Part shown: piece by piece, positions 53,136-60,728 of the stretch
Position numbering within the stretch: position 1 is the first letter of the stretch
How the letters are laid out: the number at the start of each line of letters is the position of its first letter
DNA from: an uncultured Bacteroidales bacterium
GTDB taxonomy: Bacteria > Bacteroidota > Bacteroidia > Bacteroidales > Paludibacteraceae
Length of the DNA stretch: 64,000 nucleotides
Assembly: GCA_902779705.1 (NCBI GenBank)
Contig: CACZCR010000004.1
Location: forward strand, 97,662-161,661
Reading direction: 5' to 3'
The notes under the pieces: generated by a model
The model's input: only the letters and a program-made list of their open reading frames with translations
What the model was told of the DNA's origin: nothing
Database searches by the model: none
Program-made: the position numbers and the translations under genes

Positions 53136-54082
53136 GAACACCCTACGTTTCGGTTGTAATGACCAGTTATAACCGTGAAAAATACATTGGTCAGGCAATA
53201 GATTCTATTCTTGCTCAGGAATGTAAATTCCCGTTTGAAATCATCATTGGTGATGATTGCTCCACGGACAACTCGCGCGAACTTCTCTTGTCCTATAAAA
53301 AGAAACACCCAGATATCTTTGTCCTCAATCTTCACGAGACCAATCAAGGCTTCGGAGCCAATTGGGCATCGACATGCAAACTTGCACGAGGCAAATTCAT
53401 TGCCTTCTGTGATGACGATGATTATTGGTGTGAACCAACACACATGCAATCTCTCGCCGACTATTTGGATGCGCACGGCAACTGTGGTCTCGTCTATGCT
53501 AATCGCTGGATCTTAGACGTAGCAACTGATACAAAGAAACTTGCAAATGCAAAAATCCCTGATAACGAAGACAAGTTGGATTACATGCTCCACCGTGGCT
53601 ATCCGATATTGTTTAGCGCGTCTATGATTCGCAAGTCACTCATGGACAAATACGTGGACTTGGATGCGTTCATTCGCCTCAAATTCCCGATTCAGGATTT
53701 CCCGACAGCAGTATTACTTGCCCCTCATTGCGACTTCCATTATATGAAACAACCAACCGTCGTTTACCGCAGTTATTCGGGATCAATGTCCAAGCCTCAA
53801 GAATATGAAACTATCGTCCGCAAATACACACAAGAGAAGATTATGAACGAGTATCTTTATGGTCAACTTGGCTTGGAGTACGATGGTCCGGGTGACGACA
53901 GATACCGTTACGGCATTTTGCTTCGCTTAGCTTTCGACAAAGCCGATTATCGCTCTGCACGTGAGTTTGCTAAGCACGTCGATCCGCGTAATAAGAAAAA
54001 GTACTTTGCCATGACTTGGCTCACTTTCCATTTGTTCCGTATCGCACGCAACATAAAGAACAAAATTAAAAACCAACACTGA
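53132..54082 (+). CDS. Glycosyltransferase family 2, second
   Basis: 316 residues. VSVVMTSYNREKYIGQAIDSIL, IIIGDDCSTDNSRELL and FCDDDDYWCEP mark a GT-A family 2 enzyme, and the body resembles rhamnosyl or galactosyl transferases of O-antigen loci. Base composition is closer to the genome average than the two preceding genes. It overlaps the previous gene by four bases and is followed one base later by a small ORF. Confidence 0.9.
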   Translation: MRTPYVSVVMTSYNREKYIGQAIDSILAQECKFPFEIIIGDDCSTDNSRELLLSYKKKHPDIFVLNLHETNQGFGANWASTCKLARGKFIAFCDDDDYWCEPTHMQSLADYLDAHGNCGLVYANRWILDVATDTKKLANAKIPDNEDKLDYMLHRGYPILFSASMIRKSLMDKYVDLDAFIRLKFPIQDFPTAVLLAPHCDFHYMKQPTVVYRSYSGSMSKPQEYETIVRKYTQEKIMNEYLYGQLGLEYDGPGDDRYRYGILLRLAFDKADYRSAREFAKHVDPRNKKKYFAMTWLTFHLFRIARNIKNKIKNQH

Positions 54083-54083
54083 T

Positions 54084-54293
54084 ATGTTCAAATACACAAA
54101 ACGACTTTTGTCCGACATCCGTTTCTGGTGTCAGGAATTCAAACTCCGCAGCAAAGAAAACGCCGAATGGGAGCGTATCGAAGACGAAGAATGGCGTCAT
54201 CCCATGGCCGGCTTCGGTTATTACACCACCATCAAACGCAATCGCGCTGCTCGAAAAGAGCAACACCTCCAACAACGCGCCTCTATAAAATAA
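54084..54293 (+). CDS. Small hypothetical protein ending the glycan operon
   Basis: 69 residues, highly charged (KRLLSDIRFWCQEFKLRSKEN; EWERIEDEEWRHP). One base after the second GT2 stop, so almost certainly translated with it. No family recognised; no membrane segment or signal peptide. Codon use fits the neighbours. Confidence 0.55.
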   Translation: MFKYTKRLLSDIRFWCQEFKLRSKENAEWERIEDEEWRHPMAGFGYYTTIKRNRAARKEQHLQQRASIK

Positions 54294-54576
54294 CCTTTGT
54301 CAATTAGCCCGGAATCTAATTCCGGTTACATCGTCCATTGTCCGGAATGATATTCCGGTCGTCCCATTTGGCAATATTTTTTCGCCATTAGCAGACTTGG
54401 GTGTCCTGTTTCCTGCGGTATTCCGCAGTCTTGGTGTCCTGTGCTCGCGATTTCTATGAGCGAGAAGATTATGTCCCCGACAAGGAGCAAAAGTTCCGTT
54501 CCCCCCAAAAATGACATGAGACACTTTCCATCTAACTATCTCAACTATCTCAAGAATCTCATGCAAATTTTTGCAT

Positions 54577-54638
54577 TGCACTATTTGCACTTTCTGCACT
54601 TTCACCATCAATAGTGCAAATAGTGCAGAAAGTGCAGA
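54577..54638. repeat. Inverted pair of nonamer arrays
   Basis: Left arm TGCACTATT, TGCACTTTC, TGCACTTTC; eight-base centre; right arm TAGTGCAAA, TAGTGCAGA, AAGTGCAGA. Two 9-nt direct-repeat arrays facing each other, able to form a long cruciform or hairpin. Confidence 0.88.
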
Positions 54639-54855
54639 GCGATTTTTGCATGGCGATATTGACGTTTTGGGCGATATCGCCAATATCGCCACTTTCGCCA
54701 ATGCATTTTTTTACTTCCAAAGATCACTTTCTTTTTACCCGGGGCCCCCGAAAATTTTAATTTTTGGGGAGAGCGGAAGCACATGTTGCCCGTCAATTTA
54801 GCGGAGTGGTATTGACCTTTGCAACTATGTTGCTGAACGCGTCGTTAGTGATTCC

Positions 54856-54888
54856 TTAGATATTACTTAGTTATTGCTTAGTCATTGC
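54856..54888. repeat. Undecamer array (TTAGTTATTGC)3
   Basis: TTAGATATTAC, TTAGTTATTGC, TTAGTCATTGC. Confidence 0.8.
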
Positions 54889-55382
54889 CCATACTAATGC
54901 CTAAGCATTACGTACCCACCTGCTATTCATTTTATTCACCCACGACCATCTCGCGACCATCCTGTACGTCTTATAGGATTACAATACGCTCTATTTCTGA
55001 ATTATATCATCCATTTTGCAATTTATCACACCTTGATTATAAATAACAAACACTCAAAGTGTTCGCTGTTCGCGAATTGCGAACAGTCATACAGATCGTT
55101 AGAACAGAGTGAGATAAGAACACTTATAACAAAAATGTACAATTTTCTGTAAGCGAATTTCAATATTCACCTATGGTTATTTGCGTATTTTTAGTGCTGG
55201 AAGTCTACTTTTTGGCGACATTGAAGCGAAAATTTAAGCAAATCGTGTGAAATATAGCATTTAAATGTAAGTATTTACTATATGAGAATTTCGATATTCT
55301 CATAGCGTTTATCCAAAATTTGCGTATTTTGGCGCTCCAAAATATAATTTTTTTATACTTTGACGAAAAATTTTAAGCAAAT

Positions 55383-55414
55383 CTTGTGGATGTCAATATT
55401 TTTGCGTACCTTTG
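55383..55414 (+). promoter_or_regulatory. Promoter for the Nudix gene
   Basis: CTTG, 20 nt, TACCTTTG; 18 bases before the start. Confidence 0.82.
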
Positions 55415-55432
55415 CACAGAATTTGAATTTAA

Positions 55433-55888
55433 ATGCCCACAACCCCAGAAATAGAACGTCATCCGTTGCAACCGACTCAACTGAAAAGAATCGAGGTGGT
55501 TGCCGCGGTGATCTTTGACGAATTAGGACGGATCTTTGCTACGCAACGGGGATATGGTGAGTGGAAGGATTGGTGGGAGTTTCCCGGGGGAAAGATCGAA
55601 GCTGGAGAAACACCTCAACAAGCCTTGCGTCGCGAGATCCGCGAAGAGTTAGATGCCGAAATCGAAGTCGGCGAACTCTTGCGTACCATCGACTATGACT
55701 ATCCCTCTTTTCATTTGACCATGCATTGTTTCAAGTGCCGCTTAAAGGAGCAATCACCAATGACCAATGAGCAATCATCCTATACCCTCTTAGAGCACGA
55801 AGCTGCTAAATGGCTTGCTCCTAATGAGTTACAATCAGTCAACTGGCTCCCTGCCGATGAGGATCTTATCGAAGAATTGAGTCGATAG
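55433..55888 (+). CDS. mutT: MutT-type Nudix hydrolase
   Basis: 151 residues. The Nudix box GGKIEAGETPQQALRREIREEL matches GX5EX7REUXEEXGU, with a preceding WWEFPGG. The N-terminal VVAAVIFDELGRIFATQR is typical of 8-oxo-dGTP diphosphatases that remove oxidised nucleotides. A heptamer insert (bases 55751-55778) encodes QSPMTNEQSS in the C-terminal region. It opens a rightward run of oxidative-damage genes with its own promoter. Family sure, exact substrate inferred. Confidence 0.9.
   Translation: MPTTPEIERHPLQPTQLKRIEVVAAVIFDELGRIFATQRGYGEWKDWWEFPGGKIEAGETPQQALRREIREELDAEIEVGELLRTIDYDYPSFHLTMHCFKCRLKEQSPMTNEQSSYTLLEHEAAKWLAPNELQSVNWLPADEDLIEELSR
55751..55778. repeat. Heptamer array (CAATGAC)4 in the Nudix gene
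   Basis: CAATCAC, CAATGAC, CAATGAG, CAATCAT; read in frame. The unit strongly resembles cyanobacterial STRR heptamers. Confidence 0.88.
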
Positions 55889-55907
55889 ATAGAAAAATGC
55901 GCAAAAA

Positions 55908-55939
55908 TTTGCGTATATGCGAGATTTTTTGTAATTTTG
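55908..55939 (+). promoter_or_regulatory. Promoter for the YifB gene
   Basis: TTTG, 20 nt, TAATTTTG. Confidence 0.85.
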
Positions 55940-55974
55940 CACTCAATTTTATAACACCTTAAATATACACGCGC

Positions 55975-57555
55975 ATGTTAATTAAAATCTATAGCGCCGC
56001 ACCTGTCGGTATCGAAGCTGTGAAAGTGACGATTGAGGTGCATTCGAAACCCGGCTTTGAGTTTATCATGGTTGGACTGCCGGATACGTCCGTCAAAGAG
56101 TCGCATGAACGAATCATGGCTGCGCTGACAGTCAACGGATTAGAGGCGCTCCATCGTTCGTACACCATCAACATGGCTCCCGCGGACATCAAGAAAGAAG
56201 GTGCGCTCTACGACCTGCCGTTGGCGATTGGCATGTTGGCCGGAGGGGAGAAGATGAAGTCCAAGGAGTTAGCCAACTATATGATGGTGGGTGAACTCTC
56301 TCTTGATGGTTCGTTGCAACCCATCCGCGGCGCGCTGCCAATTGCATTATGTGCGCGTAAGGCAGGGTTCAAAGGGCTAATCTTGCCGGAAGTGAATGCC
56401 GAAGAAGCAGCTGTGGTGGATGGCCTGGAAGTGTATGGACTTAAAAATTTGATGGAGGTGATTCATTTCCTAAATGGCGAACCCAAAGATGAACTGCATC
56501 CGGACGAAACGTGGGTCCCGACGCAGGTAGATACGCAGAAACTGTTTGATGAGTTGGCTTTTCCGACGGACGTTGATTTCTCGGACGTACGCGGACAATT
56601 TAAAGTGCGCAGAGCCGTGGAGATTGCCGCTGCAGGTGGACATAATATGATCATGATAGGTCCTCCGGGTGCCGGTAAATCGATGATTGCCAAGCGCATC
56701 CCGACGATTCTTCCTCCGCTGACATTGGAAGAAGCCTTGGAGACAACCAAGATCCATTCCATCGTGGGTCTGACCAACAAAAAGAAAGGCGCCAGTAGCG
56801 CATTGATCGTGCAGCGTCCGTTTAGAAGTCCGCACCATACCATCACCGATACGGCCCTCGTAGGAGGAGGTACGAATCCTCATCCCGGTGAGATCTCATT
56901 GGCCCATAATGGTGTGCTCTTTCTGGATGAATTGCCTGAATATAAGCGTTCTGTGTTGGAGGTAATGCGTCAACCGCTGGAGGATCGACATATCACCGTA
57001 GCACGTACCAAAGAGACAGTTGATTACCCGGCATCGTTCATGCTCGTGGCAGCCATGAACCCCTGTCCCTGTGGCCATTACGGGGAGAACAACCCTGCTC
57101 ATCCTTGCACCTGTACTCCTGCGCAAGTGCATCGTTATATGAGTAAAATCAGCGGGCCGCTACTCGATCGTATTGATATCCAATGCGAGATAGAAGCCGT
57201 GCCCTATGAGCAATTACGTGACGACCAACCGGGTGAGACTTCGGCAGCTATTCGTGAACGGGTGCTCCGAGCCAGAGCCATTCAGACGGAACGCTTTAAG
57301 CATAGCAAACTCGTGCATTGCAATGCGATGATGAACAACAAGATGGTGCGTCAGTACTGCGCCTTGGATGCAGAGTCGGATAAGTTACTTGAATTTACAA
57401 TGACTAAGTTGGGCTTCTCGGCTCGCGCCTATGATCGCATCCTCAAGGTGGCTCGTACGATTGCCGATCTGGAAGGCTCCGAGAATATCCAAAAGAAACA
57501 TATGCTTGAAGCCATCTCCTATCGTTCCCTTGATCGAAACAACTACGCAGGATAA
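55975..57555 (+). CDS. YifB/ComM-family Mg-chelatase-like AAA+ ATPase
   Basis: 526 residues. An N-terminal ChlI/Lon-like domain ([35 protein letters not shown]) precedes the AAA+ core: Walker [15 protein letters not shown], Walker [19 protein letters not shown] with [24 protein letters not shown] is diagnostic. ComM is a bidirectional branch-migration helicase acting in transformation recombination; the family is often annotated only as YifB. Its transcript ends at a clear terminator. Confidence 0.95.
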   Translation: MLIKIYSAAPVGIEAVKVTIEVHSKPGFEFIMVGLPDTSVKESHERIMAALTVNGLEALHRSYTINMAPADIKKEGALYDLPLAIGMLAGGEKMKSKELANYMMVGELSLDGSLQPIRGALPIALCARKAGFKGLILPEVNAEEAAVVDGLEVYGLKNLMEVIHFLNGEPKDELHPDETWVPTQVDTQKLFDELAFPTDVDFSDVRGQFKVRRAVEIAAAGGHNMIMIGPPGAGKSMIAKRIPTILPPLTLEEALETTKIHSIVGLTNKKKGASSALIVQRPFRSPHHTITDTALVGGGTNPHPGEISLAHNGVLFLDELPEYKRSVLEVMRQPLEDRHITVARTKETVDYPASFMLVAAMNPCPCGHYGENNPAHPCTCTPAQVHRYMSKISGPLLDRIDIQCEIEAVPYEQLRDDQPGETSAAIRERVLRARAIQTERFKHSKLVHCNAMMNNKMVRQYCALDAESDKLLEFTMTKLGFSARAYDRILKVARTIADLEGSENIQKKHMLEAISYRSLDRNNYAG

Positions 57556-57558
57556 AAC

Positions 57559-57595
57559 AATAGCCGGAATCGTTTTTGACTCCGGCTATTTGTTT
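57559..57595 (+). terminator. Terminator after the YifB gene
   Basis: AATAGCCGGA pairs with TCCGGCTATT, followed by TGTTT. Confidence 0.85.
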
Positions 57596-57615
57596 ATCGT
57601 TTAATGTTCATTTTC

Positions 57616-58158
57616 CTAACAGGTTGTTATATATTCGACTTTATTGCCTACGCAAGACAAGTACTGCTGAAAAGCGGCTTGCGAGATAACTACAGTGCCG
57701 CGGCAATCGTTGGGGTGGAAACTAAGCGATTCGGCTTCTTTTAGTCGGCTGTCCAAGAACAAGATCACATGGTGCTCCGTATCATTAATCAACCCGAAAG
57801 GACTGACACTTCCCGGCTCTAATCCCAAATACTTCATCATCCGTTCCGGAGAAGCAAAAGACAGTTTGCCGGGTGCCTTAAGTCCCTGAGAGACAAGGAC
57901 ATCTTTCAACCAATGCTCGATATCGTGAATCGCCAAATCGTAGTCGCACGGGAAGCAAATCAAGTAATGTTGGTCACCTTTGTGATTGCGCATGAAGATG
58001 TTCTTGCAATGCACACTCCCATCATCGTGCCACCACCGTTTTGCCTCCTCAATCGTCTTGCCTTCGGGGTGATTGTAGGTTGTGAACGCAATCCCGTGTT
58101 CCTCCAAATAGCGCAGAACCTTCTCCTGTCTATCGGATATGATTTCGTAGTTTTCCAT
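57616..58158 (-). CDS. ProX/YbaK-type aminoacyl-tRNA editing protein
   Basis: 180 residues from ATG 58158 (MENYEIISDRQEKVLRYLEE). A longer frame is rejected because it spans the promoter. YbaK/EbsC fold: HPEGKTIEEAKRW, CKNIFMRNHKGDQHYLICFPCD (conserved Lys/Asn), KLSFASPERMMKYLGLEPGSVSPFGL and HPNDCRGTVVIS. It is a free-standing deacylase that clears mischarged tRNAPro (Ala/Cys) or related species. It is transcribed from its own promoter, of which a decayed copy lies 147 bases further upstream. Confidence 0.9.
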   Translation of the reverse strand: MENYEIISDRQEKVLRYLEEHGIAFTTYNHPEGKTIEEAKRWWHDDGSVHCKNIFMRNHKGDQHYLICFPCDYDLAIHDIEHWLKDVLVSQGLKAPGKLSFASPERMMKYLGLEPGSVSPFGLINDTEHHVILFLDSRLKEAESLSFHPNDCRGTVVISQAAFQQYLSCVGNKVEYITTC

Positions 58159-58180
58159 TGATGATAACTGTTTTCTCCCG

Positions 58181-58212
58181 CAAAGGTACAACAAATATTT
58201 GGAATACACAAG
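58181..58212 (-). promoter_or_regulatory. Promoter for the ProX-like gene
   Basis: On the minus strand CTTG, 20 nt, TACCTTTG; the start codon is 22 bases away. Confidence 0.83.
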
Positions 58213-58327
58213 GATTTTGTGCAAAAAGTCAAATTTATTTGAAATATTTGCGGAAAAACCTTGGGTACTCGCACAAGGCTGCGACTGTAACTTCGAAGAG
58301 GCCCCATTTCATCCTGGGGTAGTTGGT

Positions 58328-58359
58328 CGAAGGTACAACAAATATTTGGAATATGCAAG
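58328..58359 (-). promoter_or_regulatory. Duplicated, damaged copy of the ProX-gene promoter
   Basis: 24 bases (58330-58353) are identical to 58183-58206, and CTTG is at the same 20-nt spacing, but the -7 box is TACCTTCG, not TACCTTTG. Between the two copies lie a CCTTG/CAAGG and a CCCC/GGGG hairpin. May be inactive or drive a longer leader. Confidence 0.6.
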
Positions 58360-58385
58360 TTTTCCCCATAATATTACAATTATTT

Positions 58386-58417
58386 CTTGTATATATGAGA
58401 ATTTATTTGTAATTTTG
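58386..58417 (+). promoter_or_regulatory. Promoter for the LMW phosphatase/fRMsr pair
   Basis: CTTG, 20 nt, TAATTTTG. Confidence 0.82.
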
Positions 58418-58433
58418 CAGCAAATTTGAGAAT

Positions 58434-58880
58434 ATGACGAAGATACTTTTTATATGTCACGGAAACATCTGCCGCTCCCCCATGGCTGAGTTTATCATGA
58501 AACACTTGGTGGCTCAAGCTGGCCGAACTGCTGACTTCGAAATAGCTTCAGCTGCTGTATCTACCGAAGAGATAGGCAATGACATCTATCCTCCGGCCAA
58601 GCGGATGCTTTCCGCTAAAAATATCCCCTTTACCCACCATGCTGCGCGACAGATGACGCGTGTCGACTATGCCTATTATGACCATATCGTCTGCATGGAC
58701 CAGAGCAATCTCCGTTGGATGCGCTACATCATTGGCGAGGACACGGACAACAAAGTCTCGCTCATGATGGCATGGGCAGGGAAGAGTAGGGACGTTGCCG
58801 ATCCCTGGTACACAGGAGATTTCACGAAGGCTTACGACGATATCCTCGAAGGCTGCCAAGGAATGTTAAAACAGATCTAA
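58434..58880 (+). CDS. Low-molecular-weight protein tyrosine phosphatase
   Basis: 148 residues. P-loop CHGNICRSPM at residues ~8-17 (nucleophile Cys8, Arg14) and the general-acid Asp in DPWYTGDF. The full family length and SAAVSTEEIGNDIYPPAKRML suit the class. It may dephosphorylate tyrosine kinases of polysaccharide export (Wzc/Wzb-like), which is compatible with the polysaccharide genes nearby. Ten bases separate it from the methionine-sulfoxide reductase gene. Confidence 0.94.
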   Translation: MTKILFICHGNICRSPMAEFIMKHLVAQAGRTADFEIASAAVSTEEIGNDIYPPAKRMLSAKNIPFTHHAARQMTRVDYAYYDHIVCMDQSNLRWMRYIIGEDTDNKVSLMMAWAGKSRDVADPWYTGDFTKAYDDILEGCQGMLKQI

Positions 58881-58890
58881 TTGTTTGCAT

Positions 58891-59334
58891 ATGAACAAAA
58901 TTGAAACATACCAATCCCTGCTTCCGCAGATCGAATCGCTCATCTCCGGAGAATCAGATCCAATTGCCAACATGGCGAACATAGCTGCAGCGCTGCACGA
59001 AGCCTTTGGATTCTGGTGGACCGGGTTCTATCGTGTGGAAGGACAACAACTCGTCTTGGGGCCGTTCCAAGGTCCTATCGCGTGTACGCGTATCCCCTAT
59101 GGTCGCGGAGTCTGCGGCACAACTTGGCAACGCGCAGAGACAATCATCGTGCCCAACGTGCATGAGTTCCCCGGACATATCGCTTGTTCGTCCGCTTCCA
59201 ATAGCGAGATAGTTGTACCGATCCTGCATGATGGACAAGTCGTCGCAGTTCTTGACATTGATAGCAAGGACCTCAACACCTTCAATGAGACAGACAAACT
59301 CTATTTGGAACAAATTGCAGCGATGCTATTTTGA
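58891..59334 (+). CDS. msrC: Free methionine-(R)-sulfoxide reductase (GAF domain)
   Basis: 147 residues from ATG 58891. A single GAF domain with Cys residues in IACTRIPYG, RGVCGTTWQR and HIACSSASNSEIVVP, the three conserved cysteines of fRMsr, and WWTGFYRV. It reduces free Met-R-sulfoxide using thioredoxin. It follows the phosphatase gene and precedes rubrerythrin and SOD, forming an oxidative-repair group. Confidence 0.92.
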   Translation: MNKIETYQSLLPQIESLISGESDPIANMANIAAALHEAFGFWWTGFYRVEGQQLVLGPFQGPIACTRIPYGRGVCGTTWQRAETIIVPNVHEFPGHIACSSASNSEIVVPILHDGQVVAVLDIDSKDLNTFNETDKLYLEQIAAMLF

Positions 59335-59351
59335 AAATAATTCCTTATAAA

Positions 59352-59383
59352 TTTGCACATGTCAATTTTTTTTAATATCTTTG
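59352..59383 (+). promoter_or_regulatory. Promoter for the rubrerythrin/SOD operon
   Basis: TTTG, 20 nt, TATCTTTG; 37 bases before the start. Confidence 0.86.
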
Positions 59384-59420
59384 CAGCCGAAATGTTAAAC
59401 TCTATTAAACTTTTACACTT

Positions 59421-59963
59421 ATGCAAAACTTAAAAGGAACAAAAACCGAACGCAACCTCATGGAGGCGTTTGCCGGTGAATCGATGGCTCGTAACAAGTA
59501 CACCTACTTCGCATCGAAGGCGAAAAAGGATGGTTTTGTGCAGATTAGCAAGATTTTTGAGGAAACTGCTGCCAACGAGAAAGAGCATGCAGAACTCTGG
59601 TACAAATACCTGAACGGAGGCAAGATCAGCGATACCGCTGCCAACCTGGCCGATGCTGCTGCCGGTGAGAATGCCGAATGGACGGACATGTATGCTCGCA
59701 TGGCAAAAGAGGCTGAGGAAGAGGGATTTATCGAGATTGCTGCCAAGTTCGCGATGGTAGGCGAGATTGAGAAACACCACGAAGAGCGTTACCGCAAACT
59801 CCTCAAGAACATCGAGGATAAAGTTGTCTTCTCGCGTGAAGGCGATTGCATCTGGCAGTGCTCCAACTGTGGCCATATCGTTGTCGGCAAATCCGCTCCC
59901 GAAGAGTGTCCCGTTTGCCATCACGCCCAAGCTTATTTCCAACTCTTAGCAGAAAATTATTAA
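59421..59963 (+). CDS. rbr: Rubrerythrin
   Basis: 180 residues. An N-terminal ferritin-like di-iron domain with repeated Glu/His ligands ([38 protein letters not shown]), then a C-terminal rubredoxin domain with paired CxxC sites (CSNCGH and CPVCHH). It reduces hydrogen peroxide in anaerobes. It stands one base before the SOD gene, so both are coupled. Length and ligands are complete. Confidence 0.97.
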   Translation: MQNLKGTKTERNLMEAFAGESMARNKYTYFASKAKKDGFVQISKIFEETAANEKEHAELWYKYLNGGKISDTAANLADAAAGENAEWTDMYARMAKEAEEEGFIEIAAKFAMVGEIEKHHEERYRKLLKNIEDKVVFSREGDCIWQCSNCGHIVVGKSAPEECPVCHHAQAYFQLLAENY

Positions 59964-59964
59964 T

Positions 59965-60561
59965 ATGATGGCACTTCTATTTTCGCTCATTACATTGCCC
60001 TACGCACCGAATGCCTTGGAACCAGTGATCAGTCAGGAAACGATTGAATATCACCACGGTAAGCATTTGCAGACCTATGTCGATAACCTCAACAAACTCG
60101 TTGCTGGAACGGAATTCGAGTCTATGCCTTTGGAGCAGATTGTTGCCAAATCGCAAGGCGCTATCTTCAACAATGCCGGACAGATCTTGAACCACAATCT
60201 CTACTTCCTCCAGTTCTCTCCGGTCGTAGCCGACAACCACACGCCGAAAGGTGCTATCCTCGACGCCATTATCCGCGATTTCGGTTCGTTCGATGCCTTC
60301 AAAGCAGAGTTCGAACAGAAAGGCATCACGCTCTTCGGTTCAGGATGGGTTTGGCTTGCAGCGGACAAAGATGGCAAACTCGTTATCACGCAGGAACCCA
60401 ATGCCGGTAATCCCGTCACCAAAGGACTCAAACCCCTGCTGACGATGGACGTCTGGGAGCATGCCTATTACATCGACTACCGCAATCGTCGTGCTGCTCA
60501 TCTCCAATCCCTCTGGCAAATCATCAACTGGGACGAAATCAATCGTCGATACACCGAATAA
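59965..60561 (+). CDS. sodB: Fe/Mn superoxide dismutase
   Basis: 198 residues. The metal ligands are visible: EYHHGKHLQTY (first His), NHNLYFLQF (second His) and LTMDVWEHAYYIDY (Asp and third His). LPYAPNALEP is the N-terminal signature. The N-terminus is slightly longer than usual (MMALLFSLI) without being a clear signal peptide. It removes superoxide, feeding peroxide to rubrerythrin. Metal choice (Fe versus Mn or cambialistic) is not certain from sequence alone. Confidence 0.96.
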   Translation: MMALLFSLITLPYAPNALEPVISQETIEYHHGKHLQTYVDNLNKLVAGTEFESMPLEQIVAKSQGAIFNNAGQILNHNLYFLQFSPVVADNHTPKGAILDAIIRDFGSFDAFKAEFEQKGITLFGSGWVWLAADKDGKLVITQEPNAGNPVTKGLKPLLTMDVWEHAYYIDYRNRRAAHLQSLWQIINWDEINRRYTE

Positions 60562-60613
60562 TCGTCGATTTTCATTGCAAAATCAACATTTTTGAAAGAA
60601 TTTCCCATATATA

Positions 60614-60645
60614 TTTGCATATATGGGATTTTTTTCGTACCTTTG
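60614..60645 (+). promoter_or_regulatory. Promoter for the YhcG-like nuclease gene
   Basis: TTTG, 20 nt, TACCTTTG; the start codon is 84 bases on. Confidence 0.85.
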
Positions 60646-60728
60646 CAGTCGGTTTCCTTGTGCGCACACATGTACATATACGTACATACAGGCAAACACA
60701 GCAAACAACAATAAAACCCAACGCAACA

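Larger units (their letters stand above)
54294..55382. other. 1.1-kb noncoding region rich in palindromes and repeats
   Basis: No credible gene. It holds two palindromes CCGGAATNNNATTCCGG (54304-54320 region and 54340-54356), CTGCGG-TATT-CCGCAG (about 54412-54427), a CTCGC/GCGAG hairpin near 54450, nonamer inverted arrays (54577-54638), an 11-nt array (54856-54888), a CCCC-AAAATT/AATTTT-GGGG hairpin near 54747-54770, and a degenerate direct repeat of ~70 nt (55189 and 55317) ending AAGCAAATC(G/T)TGTG. Confidence 0.7.

Noticed and set aside
54300..54701. A 133-codon minus-strand frame and a matching plus-strand frame.
   Set aside because: The translation is produced by palindromes and nonamer repeats and has no domain pattern, start signal or promoter.
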